Assembly (NCBI GenBank): GCA_964386435.1
Contig: CAYLSV010000045.1
Span: 1 to 27,751, forward strand
Length of the DNA stretch: 27,751 nt
Source of the DNA: CAYLSV01 sp964386435
Lineage (GTDB): Bacteria > Planctomycetota > Phycisphaerae > Tepidisphaerales > Tepidisphaeraceae
Direction of reading: 5' to 3'
Part shown: in pieces, positions 14,872 to 23,286 of the stretch
Numbering within the stretch: the first letter of the stretch is position 1
Layout of the letters: each line of letters opens with the position of its first letter
Program-made: the position numbers and the translations under genes
Notes under the pieces: model-generated
Seen by the model: only the letters and a program-made list of their open reading frames with translations
The model's database searches: none
What the model was told of the DNA's origin: nothing

Positions 14872-16005
14872 TCACGACCAGTCGAGGTCGTCGTTGCCCG
14901 CGCCGCCGCTCAGGCTGTCCCAGCCGTCGCCGCCGTAGAGGTCGTCGTCGCCGGCGTCGCCCAGCAGGGTGTCGTTGCCGGCTTGGCCGAAGATCACGTC
15001 GTTGCCGTTGCCGCCGCGGAAGTAGTCGTTGCCGTCGCCGCCGATGAGCACGTCGTTGCCGTCGTGGCCCCAAAGGGTGTCGTTGCCATGCTCGCCGAAG
15101 ACGTAGTCGTTGCCGGCCAGGGCCGCGAAGTGGTCATTGCCGTCGCCGCCGTAGAGGAAGTCGACGCCACTGGTGCCTTCGAGGTAGTCACCGGCGCTGC
15201 CGCCGCGGGCGGCCTCCACCGAGCCGTCGGCGACGCGGTGGGCGCGCGTGCCGTAGCGCGGGCCTGAGTCGTGATCGCCGTCGAGGTGGACGCTGACGGG
15301 CGTGGACCAGTTGGAGTAATCCATCGTGTCGTGGCCGTTCTGGCCCCAGACGTAAGCCTTCTGCGGCGTGCCATCGGCGAACACGGCCTTGTCGTTGCCG
15401 TTGCCGCCGAACAGGTAGGCGGGCTGGCCGCCGCTGCCACCGACGTGCATGGTGTCGTGGCCGTCGCCGCCGAACATCATGTCGTAGTCGGTGCTGCCGA
15501 CATCGCCGATAAGAACGTCGTTGCCATCCTGGCCGTGCAGGGCGTTGTAGCCGGGACCGCCGATGAGGGTGTCGGCCGAGCCGTCGTCGGTAACCGGGTC
15601 GTGGTTCGCGTCGCCGGCCCAATTGCCGTGGCCGTAGAGGTTGTTCTGCCCGCCGCCGCCCTTGATCCAGTCGCTGCCGGGCCCGCCCATGACGGTGGCC
15701 GTCTTGGTGACGTTGTCGGCGACGCTGATCGTGTCGAACCCGGCGTAGCCGTAGACGCGAATCTGATCGACCGCGCTCTGGGCGACGCGGAAGAACTCGG
15801 TATACCCGCCGTGGCCGCCGCCGGTGTACTTCTTGGCGACCAGGTCCGAGCCGTCGGCCTCGACGCTGATGCCGTTGGCGTTCGCGTCGCCCCAGACGTA
15901 AAGCGTGTCGTGGAACGCCGCGGCCGTGACGGCGAGCAGGCGGCGGGACTCGAGCGTCTCGAAGGTTTCGAACGCGCGGACGGCGGTGGTGGTTTGCTGA
16001 CGCAT
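14872..16005 (-). CDS. RTX-type calcium-binding surface protein with LEPR-XLL-like N-terminus
   Basis: A 377-residue protein with about a dozen glycine-aspartate nonapeptide repeats of the GGxGxDxLx kind (for example GGDGNDYFRGGNGNDVIFG) from about residue 105 to the end. They wind into a parallel beta-roll when calcium is bound outside the cell. The N-terminus lacks a classical signal peptide but has FETLESRRLLAVT (LESRRLLA at residues 18-25), a variant of the LEPR-XLL motif found at the start of many large exported planctomycete proteins. A middle segment, DYSNWSTPVSVHLDG, is the common spacer of RTX proteins. The ATG at 16005 has AAAGGAG at good spacing. No RTX type I secretion genes are nearby. 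Its role (adhesin, matrix protein or enzyme carrier) is unknown; no catalytic domain is visible. Confidence 0.88.
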   Translation of the reverse strand: MRQQTTTAVRAFETFETLESRRLLAVTAAAFHDTLYVWGDANANGISVEADGSDLVAKKYTGGGHGGYTEFFRVAQSAVDQIRVYGYAGFDTISVADNVTKTATVMGGPGSDWIKGGGGQNNLYGHGNWAGDANHDPVTDDGSADTLIGGPGYNALHGQDGNDVLIGDVGSTDYDMMFGGDGHDTMHVGGSGGQPAYLFGGNGNDKAVFADGTPQKAYVWGQNGHDTMDYSNWSTPVSVHLDGDHDSGPRYGTRAHRVADGSVEAARGGSAGDYLEGTSGVDFLYGGDGNDHFAALAGNDYVFGEHGNDTLWGHDGNDVLIGGDGNDYFRGGNGNDVIFGQAGNDTLLGDAGDDDLYGGDGWDSLSGGAGNDDLDWS

Positions 16006-16179
16006 GGCGTGCTCCTTTGCACGAAGTTTTGCCCGACGGTCGCGGCCAATGTCGCGGCTTCTCGTCGGCCTTGTGCGGGCATGTTCGGCACGAATTGTCG
16101 CCCCAGCAACGGGCCTGTACCGGCCTGGCCCCCGCCGGTTAGCCGGAACCGGTTAAGCCGTGGCGCGGGGCGATCCCGC

Positions 16180-16917
16180 TCAAGCCGGGAGTTTTTGGCA
16201 CTTCGGGCACCAATGGGCCTTGCGCTGCAACTCGCCGACGAGCTCGTGCAGCATCATCGTCTCGCACCGCGGGCAGCGCTTGCGGCGGTAGGCGTCGTAC
16301 CTCGGCTGGCCGAAGTTGTCCTCGTACGCCGCGGCCAGTCGGAGGCCGAAGTCGCAGGACGCCCGCAGCAGCGCGGCGCCCTTGCGGACGGGAATCTGCG
16401 CCGCCGGCGTCAGCGGGTGCAGCCTCGCGTGCCACAACCCGTCGGCCCGCATTTTGTTGCCCAGACCGGGAAAAAACGCCTGATCCAGCAGCAAATCCCC
16501 GACCGCCGCCGTCGGCCGCGCCGCCGCCGCCTCCCGCCACGCCCGGGGCGGATCGAACCGCTCGCCCATCACGTCCCGGTGGGCCGGCAGGTCGGCGAAC
16601 TCCGAGATTGGCACCGTCTTCGCCGCCCCGAGCCACACCCCGAAGAAGTCGCCGCCCGCGAGGTCGATGCGCAGCGTCAGCCGCTTGCCCGGCCGGTCCC
16701 GGTTCACCCGCACATCACCGAACAGCAGACAGTGCAGCCGCAACACCCGCTCCCCCTCGGGGAAAAACAACAACTTCCCGAACACCCTCGCCCCCGGCAA
16801 CGGCCGCCCAACCAGCCACTCCGCCTGCCCCGCCCGCTCGCCCGACACCCCCCGCACCACCCGCCCCGCCCATGGAGCGAGCCAGCGCTGGTAGACGACG
16901 ATCTGCGGGCCTTCCAT
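16180..16917 (-). CDS. Fpg/Nei-family DNA glycosylase lacking the N-terminal proline
   Basis: A 245-residue base-excision repair enzyme of the formamidopyrimidine glycosylase/endonuclease VIII family. The helix-two-turn-helix segment FFPGLGNKMRADGLWHARLHP spans residues 148-168 and the C-terminal zinc finger uses Cys215, Cys218, Cys237 and Cys240. Lys48 in VFGKLLFF fits the conserved lysine of the N-terminal domain. The start is MEGPQIVVYQ. Classical members begin MPEL or MPEG, with Pro2 as the nucleophile after Met removal; here Pro2 is absent and Glu, Gly, Pro follow Met directly. Upstream codons in frame (CRRRG) give no better start. I recall similar MEGP starts in other bacteria but cannot confirm it. 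So family membership is firm, but the chemistry is open and no gene symbol is given. It is alone between an RTX gene and repeat-filled DNA. Confidence 0.85.
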   Translation of the reverse strand: MEGPQIVVYQRWLAPWAGRVVRGVSGERAGQAEWLVGRPLPGARVFGKLLFFPEGERVLRLHCLLFGDVRVNRDRPGKRLTLRIDLAGGDFFGVWLGAAKTVPISEFADLPAHRDVMGERFDPPRAWREAAAARPTAAVGDLLLDQAFFPGLGNKMRADGLWHARLHPLTPAAQIPVRKGAALLRASCDFGLRLAAAYEDNFGQPRYDAYRRKRCPRCETMMLHELVGELQRKAHWCPKCQKLPA

Positions 16918-16970
16918 GCCACGTCGTCGGCAACGCCCGTACCACCTCGGGCACTTCCTTACGCGCCCGC

Positions 16971-17084
16971 GTCGCTGAGGCCCCCACCGCCGTGGTGACG
17001 GCGGGGCTTCACCCGAATCAAACCAAGTCGGGTTCAAACGAAGCTTCGCCGTCNNNNNNNNNNGGCGGTGGGGGTTTTCAGCGG
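16971..17084. repeat. Expanded copy of the palindromic repeat, interrupted by a scaffold gap
   Basis: Left arm GTCGCTGAGGCCCCCACC with GCC (16971-16991) and right arm GGCGGTGGGGG-TTTTCAGCGG (17064-17084) enclose about 60 nt plus the gap. The enclosed part has its own nested inverted repeat: GACGGCGGGGCTTC (about 16998-17011) against GAAGCTTCGCCGTC (17040-17053) with two mismatches, and within that CCCGA against TCGGG. The element therefore looks like a composite miniature element rather than a simple hairpin. It occupies the spacer between the glycosylase start and the 3D-domain gene end. Confidence 0.7.
17054..17063. other. Scaffold gap (10 N)
   Basis: Ten unknown bases inside the composite palindromic repeat; the second of three gaps that fall in this repeat family. 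Confidence 0.95.
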
Positions 17085-17123
17085 CTCTCGCGAATCAAGA
17101 CGGGCAGACCGAATCGAAGGCTG

Positions 17124-17636
17124 CTACTTTCCGATCGTTTCGAGCACTTCCACGTCCAGCGTCCGCCGGCCCCACTCGACGGCGGTGGCGTGGTCGGGGA
17201 AGAAGACGTCGAGGCGGTTGCCGACGATGGCCGAGCCGCGGTCGAGGACCGGGACGAACCGTTCGTCGGCGTAGCCGGGCACGCGCAGGCGGGTGCCGAA
17301 GGGCAGCAATCCGGTGTCGGCGGCGACGAAGCGGCCGTCGTCGTGGGTGATCGGCTCGCCGCTGGCCGTCACGCCGTCGGCGTGGTCGCCGCAGCAGCAC
17401 GCCCCGCCGCAGTAGGCCGTGACCTCCATCGCCACCACCCGCACCCGCGTCACCGCCGGCGGCCGGGGGCGGTCATCGTTCGGCACAAGCGTCGCCCAGA
17501 CGTCCACCGGCTCGATCGCCACCTCGGCCACCTCCACCACCGCCGGCATCTCCACCGCCGACGGCCGCACCGCCCCCACCAGCGGCAAGACGCACGCCGC
17601 GATCAGGCAGAATATGAACGACGAGCGCTCGGCCAT
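17124..17636 (-). CDS. 3D-domain (RlpA-like barrel) cell-envelope protein
   Basis: A 170-residue protein with an N-terminal hydrophobic segment (residues 6-23) that works as signal peptide or anchor, a valine- and proline-rich linker, and a C-terminal 3D domain. The three aspartates that name the domain are Asp107 (AADTGLLPFGTRL), Asp132 (VLDRGSAIVG) and Asp143 (RLDVFFPDHATAVEWG). The fold is a double-psi beta-barrel shared with lytic transglycosylase MltA and with resuscitation or sporulation proteins, which cleave peptidoglycan strands. An uncommon cysteine cluster, CGGACCCGDHADG (76-88), sits in the loop where other members carry C-x-x-C. The ATG at 17636 follows a GGGAG. It stands alone, with repeat elements on both sides. 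A wall-cleaving role is inferred from the family. Confidence 0.82.
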   Translation of the reverse strand: MAERSSFIFCLIAACVLPLVGAVRPSAVEMPAVVEVAEVAIEPVDVWATLVPNDDRPRPPAVTRVRVVAMEVTAYCGGACCCGDHADGVTASGEPITHDDGRFVAADTGLLPFGTRLRVPGYADERFVPVLDRGSAIVGNRLDVFFPDHATAVEWGRRTLDVEVLETIGK

Positions 17637-17707
17637 GCGGAAACTCCCGGCCGCTTCGTGTACCTCGGCCTGCCGCCGCCGGTCAATTTTGTAGTGCGGC
17701 TGCGACA

Positions 17708-17731
17708 GCGACTGTGCGACTGTGCGACTGT
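17708..17731. repeat. Octamer tandem repeat GCGACTGT x3
   Basis: Three perfect copies of GCGACTGT at 17708, 17716 and 17724, in a non-coding spacer. The unit length equals that of the repeat in ctaA, but the sequence differs. Confidence 0.9.
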
Positions 17732-17745
17732 GATAAAGTTGAGGA

Positions 17746-17792
17746 TCGCTGAAGTCCCCACCGCCGCTACGCGGCGGTGGGGGCTTCAGCGA
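17746..17792. repeat. Best-preserved copy of the dispersed palindromic repeat
   Basis: Arms of 22 nt (17746-17767 and 17771-17792) with a TAC loop. The only mismatch is a T opposite G, which still pairs as a wobble in RNA. The arm begins TCGCTGAAG and ends CCCCACCGCCGC. It is the reference for the copies at 545, 4069, 14791 and 16971. Confidence 0.92.
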
Positions 17793-17832
17793 CGTTGCGA
17801 ACCAGCGTTCTCGCCGTCGCTGCAGACGTGAG

Positions 17833-17929
17833 AGAAGCCGAAGGGTGAGCGGAGCGAACACCCGGATCAAGCGCTGCATCTTTGCGTGCGCTTGATCTGA
17901 ATGCTCGCTCCGCTCACCCCTCGGCTTCT
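17833..17929. repeat. 97-nt nested palindrome of a second repeat family
   Basis: Outer arms of 27 nt (17833-17859 and 17903-17929) are inverted copies with two mismatches; the left begins AGAAGCCGAAGGGTGAGCGG. Inside them GATCAAGCGC (17865-17874) pairs perfectly with GCGCTTGATC (17888-17897). The whole can fold into one long stem with an internal bulge. It shares no sequence with the 17746 element. It lies just downstream of the stop of the minus-strand gene at 17950. Confidence 0.9.
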
Positions 17930-17949
17930 GGATGAACGGCGCCGCGAAC

Positions 17950-18681
17950 CTACGCCGCGACGGCCATCGCCCGCTCGCTTTCCTGTTGCTGGCGGATGCG
18001 GCGCATTTTCCCGACCGTCTGCTGAGCGACGGTCGCCTTGCGGCCCGGCTCGGCGGCGGCCAGCGCGACGGCGGCCTCGGCGTTGTCGGCCCATAGATCG
18101 GCACCGATCTCTTCGGCCAGGCCCTCGGCCCGCTGATAGACGCCGCCGGCGCACATCACCTGCATCTCCGGGCAGCAGTTGACGTCACGGAGGTGGTCGA
18201 TCAGCGCCCGCACCTGCGGCAGGTTGCTGCCCAGGCTGGCGAACATGACGACCATGTCCGGCCGCCAGCGGCCGATCATCTCCAGCACCTCATCGTTCGG
18301 CACGCCGCCGCCGGCGAACTTCGCGTCCCAGCCCTCGGCCTCGAAGAGGTCGGCGCACATCTGCCCGCCCAGCTCCTCCGGCTCGTCATCGCCGCAGAAG
18401 ACGATCACGGTCTTGCCGTTGACCGGGGCGTGCTCCAGATCGCCGCCAAGGCGGTCGACCATGCTGCGGTTGAGGCGGGTGGCGAGGTTGAGCTGGGCGC
18501 GGCTGAGCTTGTGTTCGCGGTACAACCCGCGAACCGTCTCCATCGCCGGCCAACAAAGCTCGGCGAGGGTCTGCCGGCTGCCGATCTCGGCCACGGCGTT
18601 GCTGACAATCTGGCGGGCCTGCGACCGGTCGCCGGTGAGGAGGTTGGCGAGGTAGCGCTCCTGAATGTTGCTGTCGATCAT
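17950..18681 (-). CDS. Stand-alone cobalamin-binding-fold protein with degenerate ligand motif
   Basis: A 243-residue cytoplasmic protein made of a helical B12-binding_2-like region (about residues 5-85) and a Rossmann-type B12-binding domain (about 89-210). The latter keeps the late GG motif (CAGGVYQRA, 177-185) and an S-x-L-like strand (FASLGSNL). The cobalt-ligand motif D-x-H-x-x-G is changed: the matching place reads GDDEPEELGG (97-106), with no histidine. In the helical region the Glu-His pair of the light sensor CarH also appears replaced (RAQLNLAT). There is no DNA-binding domain and no enzyme domain. It could bind cobalamin base-on, bind another ligand, or act as a partner protein. 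The tail is charged and glutamine-rich. Divergent from proB across 103 nt, with no evident link in function. Confidence 0.75.
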   Translation of the reverse strand: MIDSNIQERYLANLLTGDRSQARQIVSNAVAEIGSRQTLAELCWPAMETVRGLYREHKLSRAQLNLATRLNRSMVDRLGGDLEHAPVNGKTVIVFCGDDEPEELGGQMCADLFEAEGWDAKFAGGGVPNDEVLEMIGRWRPDMVVMFASLGSNLPQVRALIDHLRDVNCCPEMQVMCAGGVYQRAEGLAEEIGADLWADNAEAAVALAAAEPGRKATVAQQTVGKMRRIRQQQESERAMAVAA

Positions 18682-18784
18682 GATGAATCCGTCCGGTGAA
18701 GGGTGAGTGCGGGCGAGCTATCCGTAATTCGCCCGGCGGGCCGCGGTCGTCGTGACCTGACGTTGCCCCTCTAATCTTCGACCC

Positions 18785-19924
18785 ATGCCGACCGCCGCCG
18801 CCTCACCTGACCCGCGCCGCACGTTGGCGGACGTGCGCTCGCTGATCGTCAAGCTCGGCAGCGCGGTCGTCACCAGCCCAGCCGGCGGGCTCGATAACGT
18901 TCAACTCGCCGCCGTCGCCCAGCAAGTAGCCACGCTGCGGAAACGGGGCGTGCGGGTAACCATCGTCAGCAGCGGCGCGGTGGCCGCGGGCGTGGCGGAG
19001 CTGGGCCTCGCCGCCCGCCCGACGACGCTGCCCAAGCTCCAAGCGGCGGCGGCCGTGGGGCAGCGGTGCCTGATGGACGCGTGGGCCGCCGCCCTGCGTC
19101 CGCACGGCCTCAGGGCCGCCCAGGTGCTGCTGACGCGGGAAGACGCCGACGATCGGGCGCGGTTCCTGAACCTCCGCGACACGCTCGACGCCCTCGACGA
19201 ACTGGGCGTCGTGCCAATCATCAACGAGAACGACTCGACTGCCACCGACGAGCTCGCCGGCTCCGGCAACAGCTTCGGCGACAACGACATGCTGGCCGCC
19301 GTGGTGTGTGCCGCGCTGCCGGCCGAGGGGCTGATCGTGCTGAGCACGGCCGCGGGGTTATTGGACGAGGCGAACCGCGTGAAAAATCTCGTGACCGACC
19401 TGCCCGCCGCGCGGCGACTCGTGTTTACCGGAACCGCCGCCAAGAGCATGGTCGGCAAGGGCGGCATGGCCGGCAAGCTCGACGCCGCGGCGGTGATGCT
19501 GGCGGCCGGCGAGTGGATGATCGTCGCCGACGGCCGCGAGCCGAACGTCCTGCCCCGTTTGCTCGACGGCGACTTGATCGGCACCCTGTTCTGGCCGCCG
19601 GCGAGCGACCGCCGCACCGGCCGCCGCCGCTGGATCGCCACCGCCCGCCCCGCCGGCACCCTGCACGTCGACGAAGGCGCCGCGACCGCCCTACTCACCA
19701 CCACCGCCAGCCTCCTCCCCGTCGGCGTGCAAAAAGTAGAAGGCCACTTCACCCGCGGCGACGTCCTGCGCGTCGTGGCCAACAACCACGAAATCGGCCG
19801 CGGCCTCGCCCGCTACGGCACCCAAGAGGCCCACCGCACCGCCGGCCAAATAGCCCACCACCTCGACCCGCCGCCCGCCTACGACGAGATCATCCACCGC
19901 GACGACTGGGTGCCGGCGGTGTGA
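18785..19924 (+). CDS. proB: Glutamate 5-kinase
   Basis: Cytoplasmic enzyme of 379 residues for the first step of proline synthesis, the ATP-dependent phosphorylation of glutamate to gamma-glutamyl phosphate. The amino acid kinase domain shows VKLGSAVV with Lys23, SSGAVAAG (62-69), NENDS (147-151), FGDNDMLAA (164-172) and GKGGMAGKLDAA, where most family members have G-T-G-G-M-x-T-K. A C-terminal PUA domain follows from about residue 290 (LHVDEGAATAL, HFTRGDVLRVV, GRGLARYGTQEA), as in full-length bacterial ProB. The first 15 residues are a short extension. proA is not adjacent, so the pathway genes are split. It ends 3 nt from the convergent permease stop. The assignment is secure. Confidence 0.95.
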   Translation: MPTAAASPDPRRTLADVRSLIVKLGSAVVTSPAGGLDNVQLAAVAQQVATLRKRGVRVTIVSSGAVAAGVAELGLAARPTTLPKLQAAAAVGQRCLMDAWAAALRPHGLRAAQVLLTREDADDRARFLNLRDTLDALDELGVVPIINENDSTATDELAGSGNSFGDNDMLAAVVCAALPAEGLIVLSTAAGLLDEANRVKNLVTDLPAARRLVFTGTAAKSMVGKGGMAGKLDAAAVMLAAGEWMIVADGREPNVLPRLLDGDLIGTLFWPPASDRRTGRRRWIATARPAGTLHVDEGAATALLTTTASLLPVGVQKVEGHFTRGDVLRVVANNHEIGRGLARYGTQEAHRTAGQIAHHLDPPPAYDEIIHRDDWVPAV

Positions 19925-19927
19925 AGG

Positions 19928-21370
<1,443 letters not shown>

Positions 21371-21393
21371 CCGATGCCAGCGCCGGCCGAACG

Positions 21394-22104
<711 letters not shown>

Positions 22105-22110
22105 GCTGGT

Positions 22111-23286
22111 TCAGCTCCCTGGCCCCTTGCCGCTGAAGACGGGGAGGTAGCGGTTGGGCATTTGCAGGACGATCAAGGCCATGGCGGTGCAGTACTCGTC
22201 GTTGATTTCGCCGGACCATTCGCCGCGGCTGCCTTGGCGGCGGATGAGTTCGTCGCGGATGGCGGGGTACCATTCCTGCCAGCTCTCGCCGCCGGCGAGG
22301 AACATGACTTGCACGGCGTAGTACTGGCCGTAGAAGTAGTGGGCCGGCATGCTGCGGCCGCCGCCGGGGGCCTGCTTTTGGATGTAGGCCAAGCCGCGGT
22401 CGATGGCGTCGCCCTCGTAGATGCCGGCGTAGTAGAGCGAGGCGAGGCCGGCGGCCGAGCGGGCGAAGCCGCTGCCGCCGCCGGGGCGGCCGCTGCGGAG
22501 TTGGTAGCTGAAGCCGCCGTCGCGGTTCTGGCAAGCGCGGACGTACTCCAGCGCCTTCTCGATGACCTCCGGGTCGACGCGAATCCCCGCATCCCGTGCG
22601 GCCCGTAGCGCCATGATCTGGCAGATCGTGACGCTGATGTCGGCGTCGACTGGCGAGGGCTGATACCGCCAACCGCCCTCGGCGTTCTGCGATTTCTCGA
22701 TCAAGCGGATCGCCCGCTGCAAAACCTCTTTCACCCGCTCGTCGCCGGTCATGCCGTAGACCTCGGCGAGGAACAGGGCGGCGAAGCCGTGGGAGTACAT
22801 GACGCCGTGATGACCGTCAGGGGCGAGCAAACCGTTGGGCTGGGCGGAGCCGACGATGGCGTCGACCGACTTTTGCACCTCCTCGCCGTAGGGCCCGCGG
22901 CCCGGTAGGCTGCCGCTGCTCATCAGGGCGATGCCGGACAGGGCCGTGACGCCGCTGGAGGCCCCGAACCCGCCGCCGCCGAACCAGCCGTCGTCCTGCT
23001 GCCGGCTGGCGAGGTAGGCGAGGCCGCGGTCGATGGCGACGCGGGCCTCGGGCGTGAGTTCGTTGCCGGTCACGGGGTCGATCGACTCCTGCTGCGGCAG
23101 CGAAGCCGCCGCCGGCGGCTCGTCGGCGGCCACCGAACCCGCGAGCATCGCCAACACGCCGAAGGTAGCTGCGGTGCAACGCACCGCAGTCCGGGTCAGA
23201 CGACGCCCGACCGGACTGCGACTCGTCGAGTCGCAGCTACCTGACGGAGTGGGCACGTTCGAGTCCTTTGAAGTTCCGAGGCTCAT
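22111..23286 (-). CDS. Secreted prenyltransferase/squalene-cyclase-like alpha/alpha-toroid protein
   Basis: A 391-residue exported protein of the terpene cyclase/prenyltransferase repeat fold. After a hydrophobic signal (ATFGVLAMLAGSVAA, about residues 40-54) come repeats with QW-like motifs: SRQQDDGWFG, QNAEGGWRYQP, QNRDGGFSYQL and a final RRQGSRGEWSG. The catalytic D-x-D-D of squalene cyclases is not seen, so enzyme activity is doubtful; many planctomycetes have such secreted toroids of unknown role beside DUF4175 genes. The ATG at 23286 overlaps the TGA of the DUF4175 gene (ATGA), which argues for translational coupling. A palindromic repeat (23163-23242) lies within codons about 15-41, so the leader before the hydrophobic core is largely repeat-derived. 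A GTG nearer the core (the V of AVRCTAA) is an alternative start. Confidence 0.82.
   Translation of the reverse strand: MSLGTSKDSNVPTPSGSCDSTSRSPVGRRLTRTAVRCTAATFGVLAMLAGSVAADEPPAAASLPQQESIDPVTGNELTPEARVAIDRGLAYLASRQQDDGWFGGGGFGASSGVTALSGIALMSSGSLPGRGPYGEEVQKSVDAIVGSAQPNGLLAPDGHHGVMYSHGFAALFLAEVYGMTGDERVKEVLQRAIRLIEKSQNAEGGWRYQPSPVDADISVTICQIMALRAARDAGIRVDPEVIEKALEYVRACQNRDGGFSYQLRSGRPGGGSGFARSAAGLASLYYAGIYEGDAIDRGLAYIQKQAPGGGRSMPAHYFYGQYYAVQVMFLAGGESWQEWYPAIRDELIRRQGSRGEWSGEINDEYCTAMALIVLQMPNRYLPVFSGKGPGS
23163..23242. repeat. 80-nt palindromic repeat inside a signal-peptide coding region
   Basis: The outer arms AGGTAGCTGCG (23163-23173) and CGCAGCTACCT (23232-23242) match perfectly. Inside are three more perfect inverted pairs: CTGCGGTGC-AAC-GCACCGCAG (23169-23189), CGCAGTCCGG (23186-23195) with CCGGACTGCG (23211-23220), and the symmetric TGCGACTCGTCGAGTCGCA (23217-23235). 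The structure overlaps codons 15-41 of the toroid protein on the minus strand and stays in frame. Confidence 0.9.

Larger units (their letters stand above)
17637..17949. other. Gene-free spacer filled by three repeat structures
   Basis: These 313 nt hold no convincing gene. They contain, in order, an octamer tandem repeat (17708-17731), a near-perfect 47-nt hairpin of the dispersed family (17746-17792) and a 97-nt nested palindrome of a different family (17833-17929). The last ends 20 nt from the stop of the cobalamin-binding-type gene. The promoter of the 3D-domain gene should lie in the first 70 nt, but I see no clear -35/-10 pair. Confidence 0.7.

Noticed and set aside
17746..17929. CRISPR-like array from the stacked repeats
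   Set aside because: The repeats are palindromes of different sequence without equal spacers, and no cas gene is near.
22111..23286. Functional squalene-hopene cyclase
   Set aside because: The fold repeats are present, but D-x-D-D was not found, the length is about half and a signal peptide is present.
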